Source: Lewinellaceae bacterium (GTDB lineage: Bacteria > Bacteroidota > Bacteroidia > Chitinophagales > Saprospiraceae). From it: a stretch of DNA of 64,000 bases. How positions within the stretch are numbered: the stretch's first letter is position 1; each line of letters opens with the position of its first letter. The position numbers and the translations under genes were made by a program. The notes beneath the pieces were generated by a model, which was given only the letters and a program-made list of their open reading frames with translations, was not told where the DNA came from and did no database searches. Below are positions 38,735 to 47,406 of the stretch, one piece after another. The DNA lies in contig JADJOD010000031.1 in the NCBI GenBank assembly GCA_016713985.1, positions 13,481-77,480 on the forward strand, in the 5' to 3' direction.

Positions 38735-39022
38735 TTATTTCACCTCCTCGCCTTTTTTGCCGGCTGCTTTGATCATAAAAAACAGCACAATACCGACAAT
38801 CAGGAAACTGACCACGGCATTGATAAAGTTGCCAATCATAATACTTTCGCCGATTTTAATCCCGGAGAAATCGGGTGTACCGATGATCATGCCCAGGACA
38901 GGCGTAATCACGTCGGCAACCAGCGACTCGACAATTTTGTTAAATGCGCTGCCGATGATAAAGGCAACAGCCAATGTGATGACGTCTCCGCGGAGGAGGA
39001 ACGCTTTGAGTTCTGACCACAT
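38735..39022 (-). CDS. mscL: Large-conductance mechanosensitive channel
   Basis: 95 residues, short for MscL (usually 120-150) because the cytoplasmic C-terminal helix is nearly missing. The N-terminal helix and first span are canonical (KAFLLRGDVITLAVAFIIGSAFNKIVESLVADVITPVLG), the periplasmic loop is GTPDFSGIKIGESI, and the second span is NFINAVVSFLIVGIVLFFMIKAA. The pentameric channel opens under membrane tension on osmotic downshock. A single-gene unit with a hairpin after it. Confidence 0.92.
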   Translation of the reverse strand: MWSELKAFLLRGDVITLAVAFIIGSAFNKIVESLVADVITPVLGMIIGTPDFSGIKIGESIMIGNFINAVVSFLIVGIVLFFMIKAAGKKGEEVK

Positions 39023-39123
39023 AATTTTTCGTTTTGAAAGATGAAAGGTGTTGGTTTTGTTGCGGTAAAAATATCTAAACCGCTGATTATCTGCACAAAA
39101 AAGTGAAGATATTTACCAAAACG

Positions 39124-40269
39124 TTATTTCCTTCCGGCTTGTCCGACCACAAAGAGTTCGGAGGCAATTCTGTCCGCGAGCAATTTCCCGGCCGGGGTCA
39201 GGCGGTAGGTTTCACCCGATTTTTCCAGGGTTCCGTTTTGCAAAAACGGCTCTGCCGCCTGCAGGAAATGCCGGGCAAAAGCAATATCGATCTCTTGTAT
39301 TTTTTCCGGATCGACGCCCCACATCGTGCGCAAAGCGGTCATTACATATTCGTTATATCGTTGCGCGGGGTCGAGTATTTCCTGTTCAAAAGGCGCCACA
39401 CCCTCTTCTATCGACTTGATATACAGTGCATTATTTGCAATATTCCACTGCCGGCTCCACCCGTTGAACGAATGGGCCGAAGGGCCCGCGCCGAGGTAAT
39501 GTTCTCCTTTCCAGTAACTGCTGTTGTGCCGGGCATAACGCCCGGGCAAGGCAAAATTGGAAATTTCATAATGATCGTATCCCCGCATCCCGGTAGCGGC
39601 AACCAGGTATTCAAACTGCCGGGCGGCCTTTTCTTCTTCCACCGGGGGTTGCTGACCTTTTCGCACAAACGCAGCAAGCGCCGTTTTGTCTTCCACCGTA
39701 AGGCAGTAGCAGGAAAGATGTGCAATTCCGTATTCAAAAACGATGGCCAGGTTTTCCGCCCACTGCGCATCAGAGGTGGTGGGCGAACCGTAGATCAGGT
39801 CGATAGTCAGGTCGTCAAAACCGGCCGCCAGGGCCTGGTCTAAGCATTCGCGGGCGTGAACGGCCGTATGGGCGCGGTTCATCCACCGGAGGTCATCGTC
39901 GCTGAACGACTGAATCCCGATACTCAGCCGATTGACCGGAGTAAGGTTTTTCAAATCCCGGAGTTTTTCCGGGGAAAGGTCATCGGGATTGGCCTCCAGG
40001 GTAATCTCGGCATCCGGAGCCACTTTGTAAAGGTGGTAAATTTTTTCAAATATCTGCTCCAACTCGCTGATTTCCAGCAAAGAAGGCGTTCCTCCACCCA
40101 GGTAGACCGAACTCAGTTCGGCGCCACCCAGATAATCGCTCCGCCATTCCAGTTCTTTCAGAATTGCCGTTACCATCGCCCCCTTGTTGCGCAGAACGGT
40201 GGAAAAATGAAAATTGCAGTAGTGACAAGCCTGCTTGCAAAAAGGGATGTGGAGGTAAAGACCGGGCAA
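39124..40269 (-). CDS. hemW: Heme chaperone HemW (radical SAM, coproporphyrinogen oxidase-like)
   Basis: 381 residues. The radical SAM motif is CKQACHYC (CxxxCxxC) after LYLHIPFC, followed by YLGGGTPSLL, EANPDDLSPEKL, RLSIGIQSF and YEISNFALPG, all standard in HemW. HemW binds heme and a [4Fe-4S] cluster and delivers heme to respiratory proteins; older records call it HemN. The extra CNF Cys in YCNF that HemN has is present as in both families, but length and the C-terminal winged part fit HemW. The gene lies 23 bases after the stop of the DUF4129 gene on the same strand, so it may end that operon. Confidence 0.92.
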   Translation of the reverse strand: MPGLYLHIPFCKQACHYCNFHFSTVLRNKGAMVTAILKELEWRSDYLGGAELSSVYLGGGTPSLLEISELEQIFEKIYHLYKVAPDAEITLEANPDDLSPEKLRDLKNLTPVNRLSIGIQSFSDDDLRWMNRAHTAVHARECLDQALAAGFDDLTIDLIYGSPTTSDAQWAENLAIVFEYGIAHLSCYCLTVEDKTALAAFVRKGQQPPVEEEKAARQFEYLVAATGMRGYDHYEISNFALPGRYARHNSSYWKGEHYLGAGPSAHSFNGWSRQWNIANNALYIKSIEEGVAPFEQEILDPAQRYNEYVMTALRTMWGVDPEKIQEIDIAFARHFLQAAEPFLQNGTLEKSGETYRLTPAGKLLADRIASELFVVGQAGRK

Positions 40270-40290
40270 GGGGTGAGAGGGTGAGAGGGT
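40266..40290. repeat. Short GTGAGAGG tandem repeat
   Basis: Two to three copies of an 8-base unit lie between the DUF4129 stop and the hemW start and cover the hemW ATG region. Confidence 0.5.
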
Positions 40291-40292
40291 GA

Positions 40293-41057
40293 TCAGATGG
40301 CGCCGAGTAATCCTTTAAACTGGGGTTCGAGGCGGTAAAATTCCCCGGCACTGAGCGGCTGGTTTCCGTACCATACCCGTTCGTAGGCGCGGGTGACGGC
40401 GCGAAACTGCTCGCCGAGGCGGTATTCCCGGGTTTCACGCAAATAGTCGCGGTTTGTTTTTTCACGCGACCATTTGATGGCATTTTTTTCCGATAAAGAC
40501 TTGATAACCTGGAGGTAATAAAGCCGGATCGCCACCGGAAAATCTGCTTTTTCCAAAGCTTCCCGCAAAAAACGGTCGAGGTCGGTTTCGTGCAGGTAAT
40601 CATCCAGATTTTCCAAAGTGATCTCCGCGCCGTCCCTCGCAATCAACCGGTTGCGCGGGGCTTTCAACATGCGGTAGATCCCATAGGCAATTGCCGCAAC
40701 GGCGGCCAGCACGGCCAGCATTTGCAAAAGAATGCCCAATCCCTGCGTGGCCGAGGTCCAGGCAAGTGGGTCAAAATCGGGCATTTGCCTTTCCCGGGAT
40801 TTGGTTTCTTTGGGTTTGGCCGGTTCGTCTTTGCTGTAATCCAATGCCCTGACGGCTTCCGCCCACTGCTCTTTTTTAACCGGGCGGATTTCCACCGGTT
40901 CCAATGGCGGCGGAACGTAAGGTGTATACTCGACCTCCGGATATGCTTCCGTATAAGACAAAGTATCCGCAATTTCCGGGGATGTTTCACTTTGTGCGAA
41001 CAAGCCGACTGGAAATAACATCAACAGAATCAATATCTTATAATTCACTTTTTCCAT
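40293..41057 (-). CDS. DUF4129-domain membrane protein
   Basis: 254 residues. The signal peptide (ILILLMLFPVGLFAQ) is followed by a periplasmic Pro-rich linker, a membrane span (LGILLQMLAVLAAVAAIAYGIYRML) and a cytoplasmic DUF4129 domain (AIRLYYLQVIKSLSEKNAIKWSREKTNRDYLRE). In Bacteroidota this protein commonly stands next to a SpoIIM/RDD-type integral membrane protein, as here, 18 bases after it. The pair often belongs to MoxR-vWA clusters, but none of those genes is in the window. Function unknown. Confidence 0.78.
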   Translation of the reverse strand: MEKVNYKILILLMLFPVGLFAQSETSPEIADTLSYTEAYPEVEYTPYVPPPLEPVEIRPVKKEQWAEAVRALDYSKDEPAKPKETKSRERQMPDFDPLAWTSATQGLGILLQMLAVLAAVAAIAYGIYRMLKAPRNRLIARDGAEITLENLDDYLHETDLDRFLREALEKADFPVAIRLYYLQVIKSLSEKNAIKWSREKTNRDYLRETREYRLGEQFRAVTRAYERVWYGNQPLSAGEFYRLEPQFKGLLGAI

Positions 41058-41075
41058 TTTTTACGGTTGTTTGCG

Positions 41076-42935
41076 TTATTCCCTCGCCAATCCCCTGATC
41101 TGCCTGGAAGCGCCGACTTTTTCAATTTCTTCCCGCAGGCTGTCGGCGTCGGCCACTTCGCGGCCGGAAAAGTATTGCAAAGCGCCACTCAACACGATCA
41201 GTATAAAAACAAAGTACAAAATAAAAACTGCGGCGCATGTAGTCGCGATCATGCGGTATGATTCCATAGCGCCCTCCGTCCGTGGAACAAGCCAACTAAA
41301 AAACTCGAGCGTCCGGTCCCAAACCGGGAACTCGATAAAAACGAACAGGAGCATGTTGAACACGATCATCAGAAAACCGATCAACAAACCCTGCCCCCAG
41401 CGCATGAGGCGGAAAGCGCGTGTTAAGGCCGTAAAAGGATTAAGGGTTTCAAAATAGATCACCGCACTCCATAAAGCCAGGAAGGGGTAAACCACCATAC
41501 TGATCACACTGCCGCTGTTCATTGTCAGCAAGGCAATAAAACCCGGCATAGGAAGTAATAAAGGCAACAGCGCCAGCAACATGCGGGGCAGGTTATAAGG
41601 GGGGCGTTGTTCGGTATCCATCTCCAATTCCAGCGCGCGAAAAGCCGAAAGTGTAAGGAAACACAAGATAATTGCCTGAAAAACAAATAAATACGGAACA
41701 TGCTCCGTCCCAAAAATCTGCCCCGTGGCGATGAGAATATCGAAGGGCCAAAACGGCAGGTCGGTGTATAAAAAGGTGTCGGCCGGTACTTTAGTTGAAA
41801 GGCCAAACGCCCAAAAACCAAAACATGTCGTCGCGGCTGCCAGCGATAAAAAGGTCAGCCTGAAACGGCGGCGCAGCACGGAAAAGGTGTCCGAAAGTAT
41901 TTCGCCTGCGCTTTTTATCCCCCTGAAATCAATGGTGTGTTCCCGTTTCGGCGGCAGCTCCTTGTCGTGAACGGGCTCCCGGAAAGCGCCCGTTTTTGCC
42001 TTATGACGCGGCAGCCACATAAAATACCACAATACAAAAGCCAAAGACGTGAGAATAAATGCGGCGCGCAGAACGTCCGGCGTTTCGGTGTATCGTGTGA
42101 AAAAACTCTCGAAAAACGCCGCCAGGATAATGATGGGCACAATTCCGAAAAATATTTTCAACCCCCTTCGCATCGATACCTGGAAGGCTTGCCCGCGGGT
42201 GTACGTGCCCGGAAACAACAACCCCGACCCCGCAACCATACCCGAGGTGCCGGCAATGATAATCGCGCTGATCTCCAGCGTGCCGTGTATCCATATCGTG
42301 AGAAACGACTCCCAAAATACGCCGCGTTCGACAAAAAAATACTGAAACGCCCCGACCATGATCCCGTTGTAAAGCAGGATAAATACCGTGCCGAGCGAAG
42401 CCAGCACCCCCAGGATGGCCGTCTGGAATGCAACAAACAGGTTTCGCCCTGCTATTGACACCGACATGCCGAAAGGGCCGCTGTCCTTGTACACCGCCAT
42501 CGGGTCGCCTTTTTCGATGTTTTCAATGGTCATTTCCACGTAGCCGTCGCCAAGAACGATCCGCGCAAAATCGGGGTTGATCATACTCGAAACCACACCG
42601 ATGCCGAACGCCAGGGCAAACAGGCAAAACGACAACAACAGGGCCCGGCGTTCTTCCCAAAAAAGTTGGGGCAGTTCGTCGGTCCAGAACCGGCGCAGGC
42701 GTTCTGCCGGGAAACGTTTTCCCCGGTAGATATTGTGAAAAACCCGCTGAGCCAGCGTATTGAGGTACATCCGCACCGAACGGTTGGGATAAAAAGTGCG
42801 GGCATATGACAGATCGTCCGTGATCTGAATAAACAGGTCGTTCAACTTTTCCGGGTCATGGCGGTTTTCGCGGAGCATGTCCTCAAATTCCATCCATTTT
42901 TCCTTGTTCTGCTCTATGAACTTGGTTTCTTTCAT
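41076..42935 (-). CDS. SpoIIM-like stage II sporulation M family membrane protein
   Basis: 619 residues from the ATG at 42935. The first 110 residues are cytoplasmic (FIEQNKEKWMEFEDML, DDLSYARTFYPNRSVRMYLN), then five or six membrane spans hold the SpoIIM core (NLFVAFQTAILGVLASLGTVFILLYNGIMVGAF, IWIHGTLEISAIIIAGTSGMVAGSGLLFPGTY). A second membrane block of about six spans fills residues 370-600. The E-I-x-A-I segment and GTYTRG are typical of the family. SpoIIM is named for sporulation, but Bacteroidota homologues occur in non-sporulating cells with DUF4129 partners. Its 3' end is 18 bases before that gene. Confidence 0.83.
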   Translation of the reverse strand: MKETKFIEQNKEKWMEFEDMLRENRHDPEKLNDLFIQITDDLSYARTFYPNRSVRMYLNTLAQRVFHNIYRGKRFPAERLRRFWTDELPQLFWEERRALLLSFCLFALAFGIGVVSSMINPDFARIVLGDGYVEMTIENIEKGDPMAVYKDSGPFGMSVSIAGRNLFVAFQTAILGVLASLGTVFILLYNGIMVGAFQYFFVERGVFWESFLTIWIHGTLEISAIIIAGTSGMVAGSGLLFPGTYTRGQAFQVSMRRGLKIFFGIVPIIILAAFFESFFTRYTETPDVLRAAFILTSLAFVLWYFMWLPRHKAKTGAFREPVHDKELPPKREHTIDFRGIKSAGEILSDTFSVLRRRFRLTFLSLAAATTCFGFWAFGLSTKVPADTFLYTDLPFWPFDILIATGQIFGTEHVPYLFVFQAIILCFLTLSAFRALELEMDTEQRPPYNLPRMLLALLPLLLPMPGFIALLTMNSGSVISMVVYPFLALWSAVIYFETLNPFTALTRAFRLMRWGQGLLIGFLMIVFNMLLFVFIEFPVWDRTLEFFSWLVPRTEGAMESYRMIATTCAAVFILYFVFILIVLSGALQYFSGREVADADSLREEIEKVGASRQIRGLARE

Positions 42936-42967
42936 GCTTTGCAAAGTTGAGGAGAAATTCGAACAAC

Positions 42968-45900
42968 TCAAAATACCGCCCGCACCTGGGCTCTTCCGAC
43001 GTGAATCACCCGGTTATCTCCTGTTTTTCGCCCTTCATAATTGAGGCTCAATTGCAGGCTTTTGGACAACTGGCGGTCGAGGTTCAGTCCCCAGAGAAAA
43101 TTTTTGCCGTCCTGCAGGCCTTCCAGCATGGTAAAGGCCACCGAAGTATTGGCCTGCCCCGTAAAGTTGATGTCGGTGTACGTGGCTTTGGCGCGCAGCG
43201 ACGTGGCTGCGCGGAACCCCTGCGTATTCTGCCGCCCCTGCGGGTTCCAGGTCAATTCGGTATTCCAGTTCGTTTGCCCGGCTTTTTCAGCGCCGGCGAG
43301 TTCATTCCGGCTGTTTTGCAGGCTGAATTGAAAAATAATGCGAAAAACCCGGTTGGGCAACCAACTCAGTTTGGGCCCTGCTTCCCAGCCCCGGATCAAA
43401 AAATCACGGCTGGCAAACGCCTGGTTGTCGCTGCTTTTTTCCGTCAGCGAGGCATCGGCTTCGGCGCTCCATTGTTTCCCGAGATTGAGCCGCCCGTGCA
43501 GGGTCCAATCCGTATTGCGCCGTCGTTCAAAACCGGTGGTCAGCGCCACCTGGCTCCGGTTTTCACCCTGCGCGATGCTTGCGTCCCAGGCCGGGTTGGC
43601 GCGGTTGACAAACAATACGTTGCGGATAGAAGCGGCTACCGTAACCAAAGCGGAGTCCGGCAAAACCAACTGGAAAGGGTTCCAGGGCGACACCCCCTGC
43701 ACGCCGGCGAAGGTGCGCCGGTTGATTTGCAGGGTGTTTTGGGTGGAAAAACGGCTCAAAATTCGTCGCCATCTGCGGGTGGAGTTGATCCACAATAAGC
43801 GCGGCTCGAGTCGCAGGTTTTGGTTGAGCAATACGTTGTTCGTGCGGATATAATCGGCGGTAGTCACGGCCACCCGTACATACGTCGCCTGATCCTGAAA
43901 TACGGCGATTTCCATTTCGTCGACCTGTAAAATGCTGTCGCGGTTGCGGTCAACCCAGGTGTACTGGCCTTCTCCCGGGTTGACGGCCAAATACGTGAAT
44001 TCCACTTTGGGGCTCTGGCCCGAGCCGATTTCATAACCGGTGGTAAAATTGACGGCGTTTTTCCAGGCCGAAAGATTGTAGTCGAGCCGCCCGAGGTAGG
44101 TGTTTTGTGGCTCCTGATCGCTGAGCGCCGGTTCGGTGACCCGCAGCGTCCGGTAGGTGAAGGTCCAGTTGAATTGCTGGAGGATCGCCGGGCCGGTTTT
44201 TGGGGCGCTGCGCCAACTTCCGTTCAAATTGGCCTCGTTTGCAACGGTATTCCTTCGAAAAAGGTCGCCTGCGGGAAAAAAATCGTTGCGTTGGGACAAA
44301 AACCCGCCGATCTGCCATGCCGCCTGCTGATCGGGGGTTTGGAAGTACAGCCGGTACAGGTCGTACCACAAACCGGCGCGGCTGAACGTATCGACACCCG
44401 CTGCGCGGCGTTCGTTTTTTTCACGTTCCGCATAAAGTCCCACCCGCATCAGGGCCCGTTGAGCGGCCGTGTCTTTTTTAAAAAACGTTTTTGAAAAATC
44501 CAGTTTCGGGCGGGCAAAACGGGTCCGTTCGACGGCGCCGTCGGTCAGCAACAGGTTGATTTCGCCGGAAAATTCGAAACCGCCTTGTTGAAGGCGCCAC
44601 TGCCCGAAATGCCGCGCGCCGTTGTACACCCCCTGCCTTCGAAAAGCGCCGAATTCATATTGTCCGCTCCCCCACCCTGTGTTTTGCACGGAAAATCCCC
44701 CCCGGGCCAGGTGCTCCGTCGCGGTATCCCGCGTATTGTCGGTATTCCAGTCGCGTACGAACTCCGCCGGGCGATAGGGGTTCAGCGGTAAAAAAGCCCG
44801 GTCGGTGTATTCGTAATTGGCGTAAGCGCGGCCCTGCCATTGTTTTCCATTAAACAGGTTCTGCCGGATACCGAGCGCAGTGGCGCCGCCAAAATTATTT
44901 CCGTCGTCTATGGGAGAATACCGGTTGAGGTCGCGGTTGCTGAGGGCTACTTCGGCGCGCAGCTGCGCCCCCCGGAATGGCTGGAACTCGCCACCCAAGG
45001 CGTATAACTGCCTCAATTCAGGGGCAACCAAACGTACAACCGGCTCAAAATTGCCCGTTGGCTGGCAGGTAAGCGGGTCGGGCGGCGACCAGCGCAGTAC
45101 CCGCCCGTTGGCGGCGGTAAGCGCCAGCACGTAGTTGCCCTGCCCCTGCGGCACTTCCGTGAACAGGGCGGCGTATCGCGCCGAATCGGGGTTCGTGCTG
45201 TAAATCAAAACAGGCGTCAGGGCGCCGCACACCAACGTATCCTGTATCTTGTACAGTACTCGACCGGGATCGAAGCCGGCCAGGGTATCGATGCCCGACG
45301 CAAAGGCATTGCGCAGGTTGTCGCCGGTTTCGGCCAGGCGCCGGCGTTCTTCCAGGGACAACTCCTGTGCGCCGCCGCTGTTACGGGAGTCCTGCTCGGA
45401 ATAAAAATTGAAATAAATGCGGCTGTTTTGTTTGCTCCAGGCGGTGTTGGCCGCGAGTGTGGAGCGCAGGTAAGTCTGCACCGTATATTCAAATTCGATG
45501 ATCACCCTGCTGTCTTTGGTGATCAGTTTCCGCGGCGTAAACGTGACTTCACCCAGGTTATAGTCGACGATATAATGGTCTTCCAGCCCCCTGCGAAGCA
45601 GTTGGCCGTCGACAAAAACCTTTTCCGTACCCGCCAATACAATGATAAAACGTTCACCTTCAGCACCTTGCAGCCTGTACGGCCCCTGGTTGCCTTCCTG
45701 CCCCTGGATGATTTGCCGGGCGAATTTCCCCCTCGATACGGCAGCGGCGGCGCGTACACGAAGCGTATCGGTCGCCTTCACGCCCCCCTGATATTCCACC
45801 ATCGCGCCTTGCAGGCGTTTAAAATAATTGGAAAAATAGCCCGCAGGGCGGGGCAGATCGTAGTCGCCGGCCGTCAGAACGGTATTTTTTTTCTTCAACT

Positions 45901-46561
45901 GGATGAATATCCGGTCAAACTCCTGCAACTGCCGCGTAGTGCCGTCGGGTTGGAGTGGAATGGAATTATCCGACAAGGCTGCTCGCAGTTCGAGGTCGTT
46001 GCCGAGTTTGCCATTTAATTGCAGGTTCAGGTTGGAATTGAACACCAGGTTCTGGCTGTTGCCGAAGGACAATCCGCGGGTATAAGCGCCGCTGGAAACA
46101 ACTCCGCCGCCGGCCCAGGGGTTCGTAGCGGGTTCGTAAGGTGAATAGTCGAATTCGATGGCATCGGGGCGCAAGTTCCGGCGTATCGAGGCCGTATCGA
46201 GGCGGCTGATTTTTGCAGAAAGATTCACCGGAAGCACCCGGTACGTGATCCGGAAAGTTTTACACTGGTTACAGGCCGATCGCAAGCCGGCGGTGTCGAC
46301 CAGCAGCCGGTTGTTGTGCAGGGAAAAATATTGGAGATCAATGGGTTGTGCGGAAACCGAATCAACGACGGAAATCAAAGGCAACAGGATCGTAAGGGAA
46401 TCGGGGGTATGGACCGGCACGCCGGCGGGCAACGTACGGGTACGCAGGTTGGAAAACTCGCCGGGTTGTTGCGCGGCAGCCGGCAAAAACAGGGCCGACA
46501 TGACCGCGAGCAGGGCGATTCGCAACGGGAAAGGACAGATCGTTTGTGTGTTATCCAGCAA
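42968..46561 (-). CDS. Large outer-membrane beta-barrel-like protein
   Basis: 1197 residues. A signal peptide ends near LPAAAQ. The body is strand-rich throughout, with GLSFGNSQNLVFNSNLNLQL, NDLELRAALSDNSIPLQPDG and a C-terminal run of alternating aromatic strands, for example LSKSLQLSLNYEGRKTGDN. This resembles Bacteroidota outer-membrane proteins related to the SprA N-terminal architecture. The end VGRAQVRAVF has the terminal aromatic typical for barrel insertion. Most likely a large barrel or surface translocon-like protein; substrate unknown. The lipoprotein gene 52 bases upstream may share its transcript. Confidence 0.6.
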   Translation of the reverse strand: MLDNTQTICPFPLRIALLAVMSALFLPAAAQQPGEFSNLRTRTLPAGVPVHTPDSLTILLPLISVVDSVSAQPIDLQYFSLHNNRLLVDTAGLRSACNQCKTFRITYRVLPVNLSAKISRLDTASIRRNLRPDAIEFDYSPYEPATNPWAGGGVVSSGAYTRGLSFGNSQNLVFNSNLNLQLNGKLGNDLELRAALSDNSIPLQPDGTTRQLQEFDRIFIQLKKKNTVLTAGDYDLPRPAGYFSNYFKRLQGAMVEYQGGVKATDTLRVRAAAAVSRGKFARQIIQGQEGNQGPYRLQGAEGERFIIVLAGTEKVFVDGQLLRRGLEDHYIVDYNLGEVTFTPRKLITKDSRVIIEFEYTVQTYLRSTLAANTAWSKQNSRIYFNFYSEQDSRNSGGAQELSLEERRRLAETGDNLRNAFASGIDTLAGFDPGRVLYKIQDTLVCGALTPVLIYSTNPDSARYAALFTEVPQGQGNYVLALTAANGRVLRWSPPDPLTCQPTGNFEPVVRLVAPELRQLYALGGEFQPFRGAQLRAEVALSNRDLNRYSPIDDGNNFGGATALGIRQNLFNGKQWQGRAYANYEYTDRAFLPLNPYRPAEFVRDWNTDNTRDTATEHLARGGFSVQNTGWGSGQYEFGAFRRQGVYNGARHFGQWRLQQGGFEFSGEINLLLTDGAVERTRFARPKLDFSKTFFKKDTAAQRALMRVGLYAEREKNERRAAGVDTFSRAGLWYDLYRLYFQTPDQQAAWQIGGFLSQRNDFFPAGDLFRRNTVANEANLNGSWRSAPKTGPAILQQFNWTFTYRTLRVTEPALSDQEPQNTYLGRLDYNLSAWKNAVNFTTGYEIGSGQSPKVEFTYLAVNPGEGQYTWVDRNRDSILQVDEMEIAVFQDQATYVRVAVTTADYIRTNNVLLNQNLRLEPRLLWINSTRRWRRILSRFSTQNTLQINRRTFAGVQGVSPWNPFQLVLPDSALVTVAASIRNVLFVNRANPAWDASIAQGENRSQVALTTGFERRRNTDWTLHGRLNLGKQWSAEADASLTEKSSDNQAFASRDFLIRGWEAGPKLSWLPNRVFRIIFQFSLQNSRNELAGAEKAGQTNWNTELTWNPQGRQNTQGFRAATSLRAKATYTDINFTGQANTSVAFTMLEGLQDGKNFLWGLNLDRQLSKSLQLSLNYEGRKTGDNRVIHVGRAQVRAVF

Positions 46562-46613
46562 AATTCGGAATCGAGATGCCCGAAAGGTGTATTTGAAAGG
46601 GTTTCAGTTGCCT

Positions 46614-46928
46614 CTACCGCTCAAAAAGTGGTTTGACCGACAGGGAGTCAATCGGAAGAACCGGTTGGGGTTTGAACGGCCGTACGGGCCGGATGCGTGA
46701 AAGAGAGTCGCTGACATCCAGCAGTGCCTCCGCCTGTAAAAGAGAATCGACGATATGTTCGGCATCGGCCAGCAAAACCTCCCGGCATTTGGCCTTTTCC
46801 TTCTCCCGGAAAGCTGCCACCCGTTCCGCCACCTTTTCATCAATCAACCTGCTTTTGTCGGATCTGCAGGCCGCCTGTACGAACAGCCCGCACACCAGCA
46901 TCAGCAATATCCCGATTTTATTGAACAT
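46614..46928 (-). CDS. Small lipoprotein, unknown
   Basis: 104 residues. The signal ends LFVQAAC, a lipobox Cys. The mature part is a short charged helix (KVAERVAAFREKEKAKCREV) followed by a Pro- and Val-rich tail (RPVRPFKPQPVLPID). No family recognised. It stands just upstream of the large outer-membrane protein gene and could assist its assembly; this is only inference from position. Confidence 0.6.
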   Translation of the reverse strand: MFNKIGILLMLVCGLFVQAACRSDKSRLIDEKVAERVAAFREKEKAKCREVLLADAEHIVDSLLQAEALLDVSDSLSRIRPVRPFKPQPVLPIDSLSVKPLFER

Positions 46929-47077
46929 GAATCCGTGTTTTGTGTTTTTAATCCCAGAATTGAATTATTTTTGTGGCGAAGTTATCACCGAAACCGGGTG
47001 CTTTTTTCAAAAAAATTACCTAACAATACTATTCGGGGAGGAGTGTTATTTTTAATTAATTTTTTTTGGCGCCGGGG

Positions 47078-47107
47078 TTGCAACTTATAAAAACTGCTTT
47101 ATCTTTG
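47078..47107 (+). promoter_or_regulatory. Strong promoter of hemB leader
   Basis: TTG at 47078-47080, 19 bases, and TATCTTTG at 47100-47107 match the Bacteroidota consensus perfectly. The hemB ATG is 300 bases downstream; the stretch between holds two terminators and no good plus-strand gene. Confidence 0.75.
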
Positions 47108-47148
47108 TGCCGTCAGCGTTGAATAACGTGGATAAAACTCGAAAAGGC

Positions 47149-47262
47149 TTATACGCTTCGAATACCTTTAGTATCCTGGTTTTGGCCTTTTCCAATTTCC
47201 GCGAAAGCGGGATCAATGAAAGAAAAAGTCGCTTTATAGCGTTTACTTAAGATTGTTTTCAT
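47149..47262 (-). CDS. Possible small protein, 37 residues
   Basis: Minus-strand frame starting MKTILSKRYKATFSF after an A-rich stretch, the usual start context in this phylum. The protein is basic and has no signal. It lies opposite the candidate hemB leader, so one of the two readings is likely wrong. No family recognised. Confidence 0.25.
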   Translation of the reverse strand: MKTILSKRYKATFSFIDPAFAEIGKGQNQDTKGIRSV

Positions 47263-47280
47263 TTGGTTTTTTGGGGTTAT

Positions 47281-47321
47281 ACAGGGTGCTACTGAGTAAT
47301 CAGTCGGTGCCCTGTTTTTTT
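47281..47321 (+). terminator. Terminator 1 in hemB leader
   Basis: ACAGGG and CCCTGT enclose an inner hairpin (ACTGA with TCAGT) and are followed by a T-rich run at 47316-47321. Confidence 0.65.
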
Positions 47322-47341
47322 GTATGTTTTCTATTTTAAAG

Positions 47342-47382
47342 GGGAACAAAATCGGGAGATACCTGATTTTGTTCCCTTTTTT
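47342..47382 (+). terminator. Terminator 2 just before hemB
   Basis: A perfect 12-bp stem (GGGAACAAAATC), an 11-base loop and six T. It ends 24 bases before the hemB ATG, so hemB transcription needs read-through or a start inside the gap. Confidence 0.85.
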
Positions 47383-47406
47383 ATTCCGGAACAACTTTAA
47401 TAACTG

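Larger units (their letters stand above)
47114..47406 (+). ncRNA. Candidate hemB leader RNA or sRNA with two terminators
   Basis: The transcript expected from the promoter at 47078-47107 would run about 200 bases to the first terminator and 270 to the second, ending 25 bases before hemB. A 7-codon frame (47216-47239) could be a leader peptide. Either it is a small RNA gene or a leader whose terminators control hemB. No known RNA family is recognised. Confidence 0.4.
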
